Positions 1 to 7,290 are shown, numbered from the stretch's first letter. The stretch: DNA of 9,646 bases from an uncultured Prevotellaceae bacterium (GCA_947306605.1 CAMZHB010000040.1:1-9646), one strand, 5' to 3'. The notes: generated from the letters alone by a model not told the origin. Numbers and translations are program-made.

Positions 1-1738
1 GTGCATCAGTAAGGTTGCGGCCAGTGGTCAGGTCGTTGACCGTGCAACCGGTGGAATCAATGAAAGCAAAGAGATCCGGCGCCGTGTGGAACGCAAAGGG
101 ATAGCGGTAGGTTTGGCTCATCACGTCCCGGCTGAAACGGAAATCACCGTGGGGCAAGCCCATTTGTCCAAGAAGGGTGGCGCACAGGTCGCTCTGGTTG
201 CAGAGGACATCGATGCGCTGCGGCTCTTTGATGGCACCGCCGAGCCAAAGCATGGGGATGCGGTACTTGTGTTCGTCGGCCTCGGTAATGCCGTCGGGAT
301 AGGTAATGCCGTGGTCGGCAATGAGGATGACGAGCAGGTTGCCCCAAACGGGCGACTTGCGGAGACGGTCGATGTAACGGCCGATGCAGTGGTCGGTGTA
401 AGCCATGGCGTTGGTGCGCTCGTTGTCCGGGATGCGACGGTAGGGCACCACCCACGGCTCGTGGCTTGATAGCGAGAGGAACGTGAGAAAGAAGGGCGAG
501 CGGCGCTGCGTCCAATTATATAAAGTATCGAAGGCGATATGGTCGGTGACGCCCCAGGCATGGGTGCGACGCAAGGTGACGGGGAAATGGGTGTCGCCCA
601 TCGCCGAATGATAACCGGTGGCCATGAGGTAACTCTTCATGTTGGTGAAATTGATGTCACCACCGTAGAGGAAATCGCATGTATAACCGTTAGTCCCAAG
701 AGTACGTGCCAACGAAGGCAAGGAGCGCGACTTGTCGGGCAACTTCATGACGGAAACGTTGGGGAGGGACGGATAACCGCTAAGAGTGGACACGGTGCCG
801 CGATCGGTGCGGAAACTGTTGGCGTAGCAACGGGTAAAGAGCACGCCCTCGCGGCTGAGGCGGTCGAACTCGGGTGTCACGCCGCGCTCACCACCCAGCG
901 ATTCGATGAAGGCCGAACAAAAACCCTCGAGCAATACGACGACGATGTCGGGACGACTGGTGCGTAGCAAAGCACGGGGAGCGACCGACGTGGTGTCCAT
1001 CTGCAGGGAATCGGCCAAAGTTACCTGTTCGTCGGCCGTATGGAAGCGGTAGAGCCGGTCGAAACGTTGCACCTTGAGTGACGAATAGATAAGACTAAAG
1101 GCAGGATTGACGGCCGAGTGGTTGAGAAACTGGTTGTCGCTGTAATAGACACGGCCGATGTTCATCGTACTGCGTCCTATCCCGCCACGAACGCCCAAGA
1201 ACAGCAGGCCACCGAGCAATACGAGACAGATGCCTTCAATCAGTCGGGGGCGGGAAGACCAAGGAGCAGACTTCGCAGCGCGGCACAGCAGTTTGTAAAT
1301 GAGAAAAGCCAGCAGTGCAATGCACAACAGACCTATAATCAAAAACCACAGACTGACGCTTGCCACTGCATCACGCGGCGAATCAATGTAATTGAAAACA
1401 GTGGCGTCAAGTTTGAAACCCCAAAACTGGTAGAGTGCCGTATCCACACAGAGGATGACGGCCAAAAGTACGGCCACTACGGCAAAATAGTCTTTAAGAA
1501 CGGAACGGAGCGCCTTGAAGGGTTTCACAAGACTGACAAGCGCCAGCAGCAACGGCAAGGCTGTCAGGTAACCTGCCGTGGAGAGGTCAAGCGGCAAGCC
1601 GTGCCACATGACAGACAGCACATCGCCCGCACCAAACTGCGCCATTGTCCGGTTGTAAAACATGAAGACGGGCTTCATGATTACAAAAACGAGTACGAAA
1701 CTCAAACAGACGCGGACAACAGGCCAGAAACGTTTCAT
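1..1738 (-). CDS. LtaS-like membrane phosphotransferase (sulfatase fold), 3' end cut by the window
   Basis: 579 codons are visible and the reading frame runs off the left edge, so the C-terminus is missing. The start at 1738 (MKRFWPVVR) lies 13 nt after the stop of the S41 protease gene, so the two are probably co-transcribed. Five hydrophobic segments precede the soluble domain, at about residues 4-21, 57-71, 84-98, 129-148 and 168-183. The extracytoplasmic alkaline-phosphatase/sulfatase fold begins near residue 260 (RPDIVVVLLEG). The LtaS metal and nucleophile set is present: E271 in LLEG, T311 in FRTDRGT, D475 and H476 in IADHG. H426 in SSHEPW matches the substrate-binding histidine. Known LtaS family members transfer phosphoglycerol, or related head groups, from lipids. 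Gram-negative Bacteroidales make no classical lipoteichoic acid, so the substrate here is unknown; a glycan or lipid modified with phosphoglycerol or phosphoethanolamine is an inference. Family assignment is firm, substrate is not. Confidence 0.9.
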   Translation of the reverse strand, partial: MKRFWPVVRVCLSFVLVFVIMKPVFMFYNRTMAQFGAGDVLSVMWHGLPLDLSTAGYLTALPLLLALVSLVKPFKALRSVLKDYFAVVAVLLAVILCVDTALYQFWGFKLDATVFNYIDSPRDAVASVSLWFLIIGLLCIALLAFLIYKLLCRAAKSAPWSSRPRLIEGICLVLLGGLLFLGVRGGIGRSTMNIGRVYYSDNQFLNHSAVNPAFSLIYSSLKVQRFDRLYRFHTADEQVTLADSLQMDTTSVAPRALLRTSRPDIVVVLLEGFCSAFIESLGGERGVTPEFDRLSREGVLFTRCYANSFRTDRGTVSTLSGYPSLPNVSVMKLPDKSRSLPSLARTLGTNGYTCDFLYGGDINFTNMKSYLMATGYHSAMGDTHFPVTLRRTHAWGVTDHIAFDTLYNWTQRRSPFFLTFLSLSSHEPWVVPYRRIPDNERTNAMAYTDHCIGRYIDRLRKSPVWGNLLVILIADHGITYPDGITEADEHKYRIPMLWLGGAIKEPQRIDVLCNQSDLCATLLGQMGLPHGDFRFSRDVMSQTYRYPFAFHTAPDLFAFIDSTGCTVNDLTTGRNLTDA

Positions 1739-1751
1739 GCGGATGCACCGT

Positions 1752-3347
1752 TTAGTCAGGTTTGCCGGCTATCAGTTCCAGAGCCTTGTGAACCGTGGGA
1801 CTGTCTTCGTTCATAATGGCAAAGTATTCGGACATCTCCCACAGGTCGCGCGCCACCAGTGCTTTCAGCACCAAACGCAATTTGGGCAATGTCTGTTCCT
1901 TTTCCACATCATCTTTAGGCTTCACGCCCATGCGGTCGGCCGCGGCAAAGACGGAGTCCAGTTCGGCCTGTGGCACCTGGTATTCAGCGTTGAACTGGTC
2001 GAATTTCTTGTAGCGTTTCTTCAGTGCCTTGCGGTTGGCGTCCACGTATTTCATGTGGGAATTGATGATAACGCTCTTCAGATTGAGCTGGCGGTAGAAA
2101 TTCGTGTAGACCGTCGTGTCAAGCGGCACGAAGTAATCGGGCATGATGCCTCCGCCGCCATAGACCGTACGACCTTCGCGGAGTGTCTTGTATTTCAGGG
2201 AATCGGCGAAGTGGATGCTGTCGATATGCATCATCTCACCTCCTTTGAAACGGTTCATGAGGTCTTCCTCATACTGGCGTTTCTTGCCCTTTTCGTAAGG
2301 TTTCTGGATGCATCGTCCGGAAGGGGTGTAATAGTGGGAAACTGTGAGACGGACCATGGAGCCGTCGGGGAACTCGATGGGACGCTGCACCAATCCTTTG
2401 CCGAAGGTACGGCGGCCGACAACGAAGCCACGGTCCTGGTCCTGAATGGCGCCGCTCACAATCTCGGCGGCCGAGGCACTGTAGTCGTTCACCAAAACCA
2501 CCAGTTTGCCTTCAAGGAACTGGCCGCCGCCGGTGGAACGGAATTCCTGGTGCGGTACGGAACGGCCGTCGGTATAGACAATCATGTCGTTCTGTTGCAA
2601 GAACTCACTGGCCACGGTCACGGCTGCCTGCATGTAGCCGCCGCCGTTCTCCTCCAAATCGAGGATGAGGCTCTGCATGCCTTCGTTCTTCAGTTTCAGG
2701 ATGGCCTCACGCACTTCGTCGCCCGAAGTGGCCCCGAAACTGCTCAGGCGGATAAAGCCGATGCCCGGACGTATCATGTAGGCCGCATCGACCGTGTGGA
2801 GGGGTATCTTGTCGCGGATGACACGGAACGACAGCACCTCTTTCACTCCGCGGCGCACCACCTTCAGATTGGCCACGGTGCCCTTGGGGCCGCGCAGGTT
2901 TTTCATAATGTCGGCACGGTCCATCTTCACGCCGGCCAGCACCGTGTCGTTCACCGAAATGATGCGGTCGCCGGCCAGGATGCCCACCCTTTCGGAAGGG
3001 CCCTTCGGCACCGTCTGGTTGACCACGAGCGTGTCGTCCAGAATATTGAACTGCACACCGATGCCTTCAAAGTTACCATTGAGCGGCTCGCTCAGTTTGC
3101 GCGTTTCCTCGGCCGTGGTATAACTGCTGTGGGGGTCAAGCATGGAGAGCATGCCACGGATGGCCTCGTCAGTCAGTTTGCCGGCATTGACCGTGTCCAC
3201 ATAGAGTTGTTTGATGGCCACTTCGGCGCGCACCAGTTTGTCCAAGGCTTCCTGTATGTCTTGTGTCAGACGGAGCTGCGCTTGCGCGCCAAGCGTCGCA
3301 ACACAGCACACAAGCACCAGAAGTATTTGTTTTCTCATCGTTATCAT
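1752..3347 (-). CDS. S41 family C-terminal processing peptidase with PDZ domain
   Basis: 531 aa. A signal peptide is clear (basic MRKQ, then LLVLVCCVATLG, cleavage near AQAQ at 21-24), so the enzyme acts in the periplasm or at the envelope. After a helical N-terminal region (25-85) comes a PDZ domain at about 92-175, then the S41 core at about 185-350. The catalytic dyad is S292 in YSASAAE and K317 in TFGKG; the 25-residue spacing equals that of E. coli Prc. LDLEENGGGY at 229-238 is the variant of the usual DLRGNGGG strand. Residues from about 355 to 531 form a lysine- and glutamate-rich C-terminal extension of unknown role. The start could be M1 at 3347 or M4 at 3338; both keep the signal peptide. 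The family cuts proteins from their C-termini, often in envelope quality control. It lies between coaD (94 nt upstream) and an LtaS-like gene (13 nt downstream). No substrate can be named. Confidence 0.95.
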   Translation of the reverse strand: MITMRKQILLVLVCCVATLGAQAQLRLTQDIQEALDKLVRAEVAIKQLYVDTVNAGKLTDEAIRGMLSMLDPHSSYTTAEETRKLSEPLNGNFEGIGVQFNILDDTLVVNQTVPKGPSERVGILAGDRIISVNDTVLAGVKMDRADIMKNLRGPKGTVANLKVVRRGVKEVLSFRVIRDKIPLHTVDAAYMIRPGIGFIRLSSFGATSGDEVREAILKLKNEGMQSLILDLEENGGGYMQAAVTVASEFLQQNDMIVYTDGRSVPHQEFRSTGGGQFLEGKLVVLVNDYSASAAEIVSGAIQDQDRGFVVGRRTFGKGLVQRPIEFPDGSMVRLTVSHYYTPSGRCIQKPYEKGKKRQYEEDLMNRFKGGEMMHIDSIHFADSLKYKTLREGRTVYGGGGIMPDYFVPLDTTVYTNFYRQLNLKSVIINSHMKYVDANRKALKKRYKKFDQFNAEYQVPQAELDSVFAAADRMGVKPKDDVEKEQTLPKLRLVLKALVARDLWEMSEYFAIMNEDSPTVHKALELIAGKPD

Positions 3348-3375
3348 ATTGCAAAGGTTCTACTCATTTTGATTT

Positions 3376-3438
3376 TCCGAAGCGCCGCTTCAAAACTCCG
3401 AGACGCCGTTTCAAAACTCCGAGGCGCCGCTTCGTTTC
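3376..3438. repeat. Three-unit 21-bp tandem repeat of 13-bp palindromes, locus 1
   Basis: Three units of exactly 21 bp fill most of the spacer between coaD and the S41 protease gene. Cores lie at 3379-3391 (GAAGCGCCGCTTC), 3400-3412 (GAGACGCCGTTTC) and 3421-3433 (GAGGCGCCGCTTC). The 8-bp linkers between them are identical (AAAACTCC). Each core is a dyad of two 6-bp arms around one central base; the first is perfect and the others have one G/T-type mismatch. The array starts 8 nt after the coaD stop and ends 31 nt before the protease start, so it should be transcribed within the operon. Related units occur at 7215-7290. Function is unknown: protein-binding sites two helical turns apart, an mRNA structure element, or a mobile or inert minisatellite all fit. 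Confidence 0.85.
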
Positions 3439-3441
3439 TTT

Positions 3442-3885
3442 TCACGGAAGATAATGGCTCACATCTTTTCCGAAAGCCAGGAGTTCGCGCACGGCGCTGC
3501 TGCTGATACAGGCGTACTGGGGCTCCGTCAACAGGAACACCGTTTCCAGGCCGCCCTCCCTGGCATTCAGTTCCGCCATGTCGCGTTCATACTCAAAGTC
3601 ACGCACCGAACGCAAGCCGCGCACAATGAACGTGGCTCCCACCTGCGCGGCAAAATCCACGGTCAGGGAGTCGTAGCTCTCCACTCTGACGCGGGGTTCG
3701 CCGGCATAGACGCGGCGAATGGCGGCCAGACGCTCTTCCAGACTGAAATGCGTATGCTTGGTTTCGTTCACCCCGACCGCTATCACAATCACGTCGAACA
3801 ACGTCAAGGCACGCTTCACGATACTGGCATGCCCCAACGTAAAGGGGTCGAAACTGCCGGGGAAAAGGGCTATTCGGGTTTCCAT
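3442..3885 (-). CDS. coaD: Phosphopantetheine adenylyltransferase
   Basis: 147 aa, slightly shorter than the roughly 160 aa of E. coli CoaD. It joins ATP and 4'-phosphopantetheine to dephospho-CoA, the penultimate step of coenzyme A synthesis, in the cytosol. The nucleotidyltransferase signature FPGSFDPFTLGH (8-19) contains the T-x-G-H form of the HxGH motif. The family signature RGLRSVRDFEYE is at 89-100 and ISSSAVRE, the second ATP-binding motif, at 127-134. The start at 3885 directly precedes METRIALFPGSF, the usual N-terminus. The gene begins 42 nt after the parE stop and ends 94 nt before the S41 gene, within the same co-directional run. Nothing is broken or missing, and identification is secure. 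Confidence 0.97.
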   Translation of the reverse strand: METRIALFPGSFDPFTLGHASIVKRALTLFDVIVIAVGVNETKHTHFSLEERLAAIRRVYAGEPRVRVESYDSLTVDFAAQVGATFIVRGLRSVRDFEYERDMAELNAREGGLETVFLLTEPQYACISSSAVRELLAFGKDVSHYLP

Positions 3886-3927
3886 AATTCACAAATTATT
3901 ATCACGGTAAAAACAGTCAATCACTGA

Positions 3928-5949
3928 TCAGTCGGCATACTCTTCTTCCTCCACGCGGTCTTCCTCCACCACCAGGTTGTCGATGATGAAATTCTGGCGC
4001 TCCATGGTATTCTTGCCCATGTAGTAGCTCAGCAGGTCGGCCACTTGGTCGTCCTTGTGCAGGCTCACACGTTCCAGCCGCATATCGGGACCTATGAAAT
4101 GCTTGAACTCTTCCGGCGAAATCTCTCCGAGACCTTTGAACCGGGTGATTTCGGGATTAGGGCCCAACTCCTCAATGGCCTGCTGGCGTTCCTGCTCCGT
4201 ATAGCAATAGCGCGTCTCGTACTCCGAGCGGCGGTCGCTCTTCTGCTCCTTCAAAATGGCCGCCCCTGCAGCGTCCTTGCTCACTTTCGCCCCACTTTCC
4301 TTGCGCTGTTTCTTCACCTTGTTGCGAACGCGGAACAGCGGCGTCTGCAGGATATAGACATGGCCGTTTTTGATAAGCTCCGGGAAAAACTCCAGAAAGA
4401 ACGTAATCATGAGCAGCCGGATGTGCATGCCGTCCACATCGGCATCGGTGGCCACAATGACTTTGTCGTAGCGCAAGCCGTCGAGCCCGTCCTCGATGTT
4501 GAGCGCGGCTTGCAACAAGTTGAACTCCTCGTTCTCATAGACCACTTTCTTGGTCAGCCCAAACGTATTGAGAGGTTTTCCTCGCAGACTGAACACGGCC
4601 TGCGTGGCCACGTCGCGGCTCTTCGTGATGCTTCCGCTGGCCGAGTCACCCTCCATGATGAAAATGCTGCTCTCCTCTTTGCGGTCGCCGCGGGCATCGT
4701 TCAGATGAATGCGGCAGTCGCGCAGCTTGCGGTTGTGCAGATTGGCCTTCTTGGCGCGTTCGCGGGCCAGTTTCGTCACGCCGGCAATGGCCTTGCGCTC
4801 CTTCTCACTCTCCTGTATCTTTTGCAGCAGCACATCGGCCACGTCCAAGTTACGGTGAAGATAATTGTCCACCTGACTCTTGATGAAGTCGCCCACAAAC
4901 TTGTTCACGCTCACGCCGCTCAGACGGAACGGTTTCCCGTTCTTGTCCTTTTCCGGAGCCATCATCAGCGATCCCAGCTTGATCTTTGTCTGGCTCTCAA
5001 ACATCGGCTCAATCACCTTCACGGCTATGGCTGCCACCAGTCCGTTGCGCACGTCGCTTACCTCAAAGTTCTTGCCGAAGTATTCCTTGATGGTGCGGGC
5101 CAGATGCTCCTTGAAAGCGCTCTGATGCGTGCCGCCCAGCGTCGTATGCTGGCCGTTTACAAACGAATGGTATTCCTCGCCGTTCTGCTGCGTATGGGTA
5201 AAGGCTATCTCTATGCCATCACCTTCGAGGTGAACTATGGGATACAATCCCTGCGACGTCATCGTGTCGTTGAGCAAGTCTTCCAGGCCGTTGCGGCTCA
5301 CGATGTGACGTCCGTTGTAGTAGATGGCCAGACCCTTGTTCAAGTAAGTATAGTTGCGCAGCATGGTCTCGACGTATTCCATTTGGAAGGCATACTTCAG
5401 GAACAGCGTGTCGTCGGGTTCGAAGTAAATGGACGTGCCGTTTTCTTCTTTCGTGTCTTCCCACCGGTCGTCCACCAGGTTGCCGCGTTCAAACACCACC
5501 TCGCGCATCCGTCCGTCACGGTAGCTGCGGGCAACGAAGCGGCTGCTCAGTGCGTTCACGGCTTTCAGACCCACGCCGTTCAGGCCCACGCTGGCCGTGT
5601 AGATGTCCGTGTCGAACTTGCCGCCCGTGTGGGGTATGGAAACGCAGTCCACCAGTTTCTCCTGCGGGATGCCGCGGCCGTAGTCGCGCACCGAGGCCGA
5701 GCGGTCTTCCACGTCCACCAGGATTTTGCGGCCGAAGCCGGCGTTAAACTCGTCGATGCTGTTGTCTATACTTTCCTTCAGCAGCACGTAGATGCCGTCG
5801 TCCTGATGCGAGCCGTCGCCCAGCCGGCCGATGTACATGCCCGGACGGATGCGGATGGCCTCCAGCCCCTTTAGACTTCGGATGGCACTCTCGTCGTATT
5901 CTTTTCCACTGGTCTGCCATTCCTGCAGGCCGTCTATTTCTTCTGCCAT
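3928..5949 (-). CDS. parE: DNA topoisomerase IV subunit B (type IIA, ParE)
   Basis: 673 aa, a normal size for ParE and far shorter than E. coli GyrB. It is the ATPase subunit that works with ParC to unlink daughter chromosomes; parC is not in the window. The GHKL ATPase domain shows the catalytic and Mg-binding residues E59 and N63 in KESIDNSIDE, GRGIP at 91-95 and the glycine-rich lid GLNGVGLKAVNALS at 122-135. The QTK loop is at 320-322. The toprim part has EGDSASGS (433-440), DADVDG (502-507) and RFKGLGE (603-609). EGDSASGS in place of EGDSAGGS, followed by ITKSRDVATQAVFSLRGKPL, is the pattern I associate with Bacteroidetes ParE and separates it from GyrB. The tail (663-673) is strongly acidic. 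The start is 7 nt after the stop of the upstream acetyltransferase gene, which suggests coupled expression from that gene's promoter. Confidence 0.95.
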   Translation of the reverse strand: MAEEIDGLQEWQTSGKEYDESAIRSLKGLEAIRIRPGMYIGRLGDGSHQDDGIYVLLKESIDNSIDEFNAGFGRKILVDVEDRSASVRDYGRGIPQEKLVDCVSIPHTGGKFDTDIYTASVGLNGVGLKAVNALSSRFVARSYRDGRMREVVFERGNLVDDRWEDTKEENGTSIYFEPDDTLFLKYAFQMEYVETMLRNYTYLNKGLAIYYNGRHIVSRNGLEDLLNDTMTSQGLYPIVHLEGDGIEIAFTHTQQNGEEYHSFVNGQHTTLGGTHQSAFKEHLARTIKEYFGKNFEVSDVRNGLVAAIAVKVIEPMFESQTKIKLGSLMMAPEKDKNGKPFRLSGVSVNKFVGDFIKSQVDNYLHRNLDVADVLLQKIQESEKERKAIAGVTKLARERAKKANLHNRKLRDCRIHLNDARGDRKEESSIFIMEGDSASGSITKSRDVATQAVFSLRGKPLNTFGLTKKVVYENEEFNLLQAALNIEDGLDGLRYDKVIVATDADVDGMHIRLLMITFFLEFFPELIKNGHVYILQTPLFRVRNKVKKQRKESGAKVSKDAAGAAILKEQKSDRRSEYETRYCYTEQERQQAIEELGPNPEITRFKGLGEISPEEFKHFIGPDMRLERVSLHKDDQVADLLSYYMGKNTMERQNFIIDNLVVEEDRVEEEEYAD

Positions 5950-5956
5950 AATTGAC

Positions 5957-7090
5957 TTATAGTTTTTTCGTAAAGCAGCGGCGGCGCTTGTGGAGATAGT
6001 TCTCCAGATATTGCCACTGCGACTGCACTTTGTCGTTCACTTCCAGTTCCGGGTTTGTCTCGGCCCATACAAACTTGTGGCGGTTGTACTGCGGAATGAG
6101 ATCGGTGAAAAGCAAGGCATTCACGCCCTTGTTCTGATATTCCGGCTTCACGGCGGCCAGGAGCAGGTCCACGATGGGCGGCTTTTTCCAGTAGAGCGCT
6201 TTGGCCAGGTGCCACCACCCGAAGGGGAACATTTTGCCCTTGGCGCGCTGCAGTGCCGTAGAGAGCGAAGCCATTGATACGCCCACGCCCACCAGTTCGT
6301 TCTGTTCGTTCTCGATGAGCACAACCAGCGAAAGGTCGAGGATGGGCAGATATTCTTTCACATACTGGGCTATCTGCGCCTGTGTCATCTGTGAATAGCC
6401 GAAGAGCGGGGCATAGGATTCGTTGATGAGTTCGAAGATGCGCTGTCCGATGCCGGTGCGCTTGATTTCGCGCACGCTCTTGAGCTTGCGGATGTGGAGG
6501 TTGAACTTCTTTTTTACGATTTCACCGATGCGCACGTATTTGTCGGGCACCTGCGGCGGCACCATCAGTTTCATCTCGATCCAGTCCATCGCCTTCACCA
6601 ACCCCAGGCGCTCCATGTGCTCCGGATAGTACGGATAGTTGTATATGGTGGCCATGGTGCCCAGTTGGTCGAAGCCCTCGATGAGCATGCCCTCGGCGTC
6701 CATGTCGGTAAAGCCCAGCGGTCCTTCCATCCCGGTCATGCCGCGGTCCTTGCCCCAGGCCGCCACGGTGTCGATGAGCGCACGGCTCACCTCGATGTCG
6801 TCCACGAAGTCTATCCAACCGAAGCGCACGGTCTGTTTGCCCCACGTCTCGTTGGCCCGCCGGTTGATGATGGCGGCCACGCGGCCCACCAGCCGGCCGT
6901 CCTTGTAGGCCAGAAAGTAGTCGGCTTCGCAGAATTCGAACGCCGGATTCCTATCACGCGAAAACGTCTTCAGCATGTCCTCATACAGGTCGGGCACGGC
7001 GAAGGCGTTATCCTTATACATCTCATAATTCAGGCGGATGAAACGTTTCAGTTCCTTCCGCGTCGTCACTTTTTTGATTTCTACGGCCAT
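5957..7090 (-). CDS. Tandem GNAT-fold acetyltransferase-like protein
   Basis: 377 aa, cytosolic, with no signal peptide or clear membrane segment. Two GNAT-like halves can be read. The N-terminal half (about 50-155) has the beta-strand pattern ADYFLAYKDGRLVGRVAAII, followed by a helix (VSRALIDTVAAWGKDRGM). The C-terminal half (about 253-345) has LSLVVLIENEQNELVGVGVS, then AAVKPEYQNKGVNALLF at 312-328. The latter fits the acetyl-CoA pyrophosphate-binding motif A (Q/R-x-x-G-x-G/A) with V in place of the second G. The N-terminal half lacks a clear motif A, so it may be catalytically silent. Substrate is unknown; acyl transfer to a small molecule or protein is only inferred from the fold. It is the first gene of the parE-coaD-S41-LtaS-like run, 7 nt before parE, with a candidate promoter about 35 nt upstream. 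The start at 7090 gives a normal N-terminus (MAVEIKKVTTRKEL). Confidence 0.75.
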   Translation of the reverse strand: MAVEIKKVTTRKELKRFIRLNYEMYKDNAFAVPDLYEDMLKTFSRDRNPAFEFCEADYFLAYKDGRLVGRVAAIINRRANETWGKQTVRFGWIDFVDDIEVSRALIDTVAAWGKDRGMTGMEGPLGFTDMDAEGMLIEGFDQLGTMATIYNYPYYPEHMERLGLVKAMDWIEMKLMVPPQVPDKYVRIGEIVKKKFNLHIRKLKSVREIKRTGIGQRIFELINESYAPLFGYSQMTQAQIAQYVKEYLPILDLSLVVLIENEQNELVGVGVSMASLSTALQRAKGKMFPFGWWHLAKALYWKKPPIVDLLLAAVKPEYQNKGVNALLFTDLIPQYNRHKFVWAETNPELEVNDKVQSQWQYLENYLHKRRRCFTKKL

Positions 7091-7125
7091 ACGGTCAGTT
7101 TTCTTCTCACGCGTCTATTAGCTTA

Positions 7126-7154
7126 CAAAGTTACGAAAATATATTGAGAACAAC
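7126..7154 (-). promoter_or_regulatory. Candidate Bacteroidetes-type promoter for the GNAT-parE operon
   Basis: Read on the minus strand, TAACTTTG (7133 down to 7126) matches the Bacteroidetes -7 consensus TAnnTTTG exactly. The -33 side is weak: the best fit is GTTG at 7154-7151, with a 17-nt spacer rather than the usual 19-21. Transcription would start near 7120, giving a short leader of about 30 nt before the start codon at 7090. It is the only promoter candidate I found for the five-gene operon. Placement is good; strength is uncertain because of the poor -33 element. Confidence 0.55.
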
Positions 7155-7214
7155 GCGCCGGAACCCGATTATTTCGCGAGATTTTTGAAAAAGTGAACGC
7201 CGCCGTTTTTTCCA

Positions 7215-7290
7215 GAAGCGGGACTTCAAAAATCCGAAACGGCGTTTCGAAATTTTGAGACGCCGTTTCCACGCAACGGAGCGGGACTTC
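7215..7290. repeat. Four-unit 21-bp repeat of 13-bp palindromes, locus 2
   Basis: Cores lie at 7215-7227 (GAAGCGGGACTTC), 7236-7248 (GAAACGGCGTTTC), 7257-7269 (GAGACGCCGTTTC) and 7278-7290 (GGAGCGGGACTTC), exactly 21 bp apart. The third core is identical to the middle core of the 3376-3438 array. Linkers vary (AAAAATCC, GAAATTTT, CACGCAAC), unlike the uniform linkers of the other locus. Units 1 and 4 share the variant GCGGGACTTC, whose inner arm position is mismatched. The array sits between the two divergent promoters. Constant phasing despite diverged linkers is what sites on one face of the helix would show, but simple decay of a tandem duplication would also keep the period. Confidence 0.75.
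7236..7269. repeat. Long inverted repeat formed by two adjacent array units
   Basis: The second and third cores of the locus 2 array are nearly reverse complements of each other. They could fold into a 13-bp stem, with a single G-T pair, around the 8-nt loop GAAATTTT. Read on the plus strand no T-run follows. Read on the minus strand GGATTTTT follows the stem, which resembles a terminator, but no gene is known to be transcribed leftward into it. It lies outside both predicted transcripts. Confidence 0.6.

Noticed and set aside
1727..1736. Palindrome GAAACGTTTC at the LtaS-like start codon, with a related TGAAACGTTTCA at 7039-7050
   Set aside because: Both fall in codons for Lys-Arg-Phe and lack the central base and phasing of the arrays, so chance is enough.
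3376..3438. Heptapeptide repeat (KRRFKTP-like) encoded across the 21-bp array
   Set aside because: Any 21-bp repeat reads as seven codons in open frames. The frame continues from antisense sequence of the S41 gene and matches no known protein, so coding is not supported.
3376..3438. CRISPR-like array
   Set aside because: The linkers are only 8 bp and identical, there are no unique spacers, and no cas genes are nearby.
1662..3506. 614-codon open frame on the plus strand, opposite the S41 gene
   Set aside because: Its product is rich in His, Val and Ala without recognisable domains, and it overlaps a complete S41 protease with signal peptide and catalytic dyad. It is a by-product of codon bias on the other strand.
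3892..3901. Minus-strand TAATAATTTG before coaD as a promoter -7 element
   Set aside because: The spacing does not fit TAnnTTTG (one base short), no -33 element fits, and it would leave almost no leader.
4045..5874. 609-codon open frame on the plus strand, opposite parE
   Set aside because: It is fully antisense to parE, whose motifs are all intact. The composition is typical of a shadow frame.
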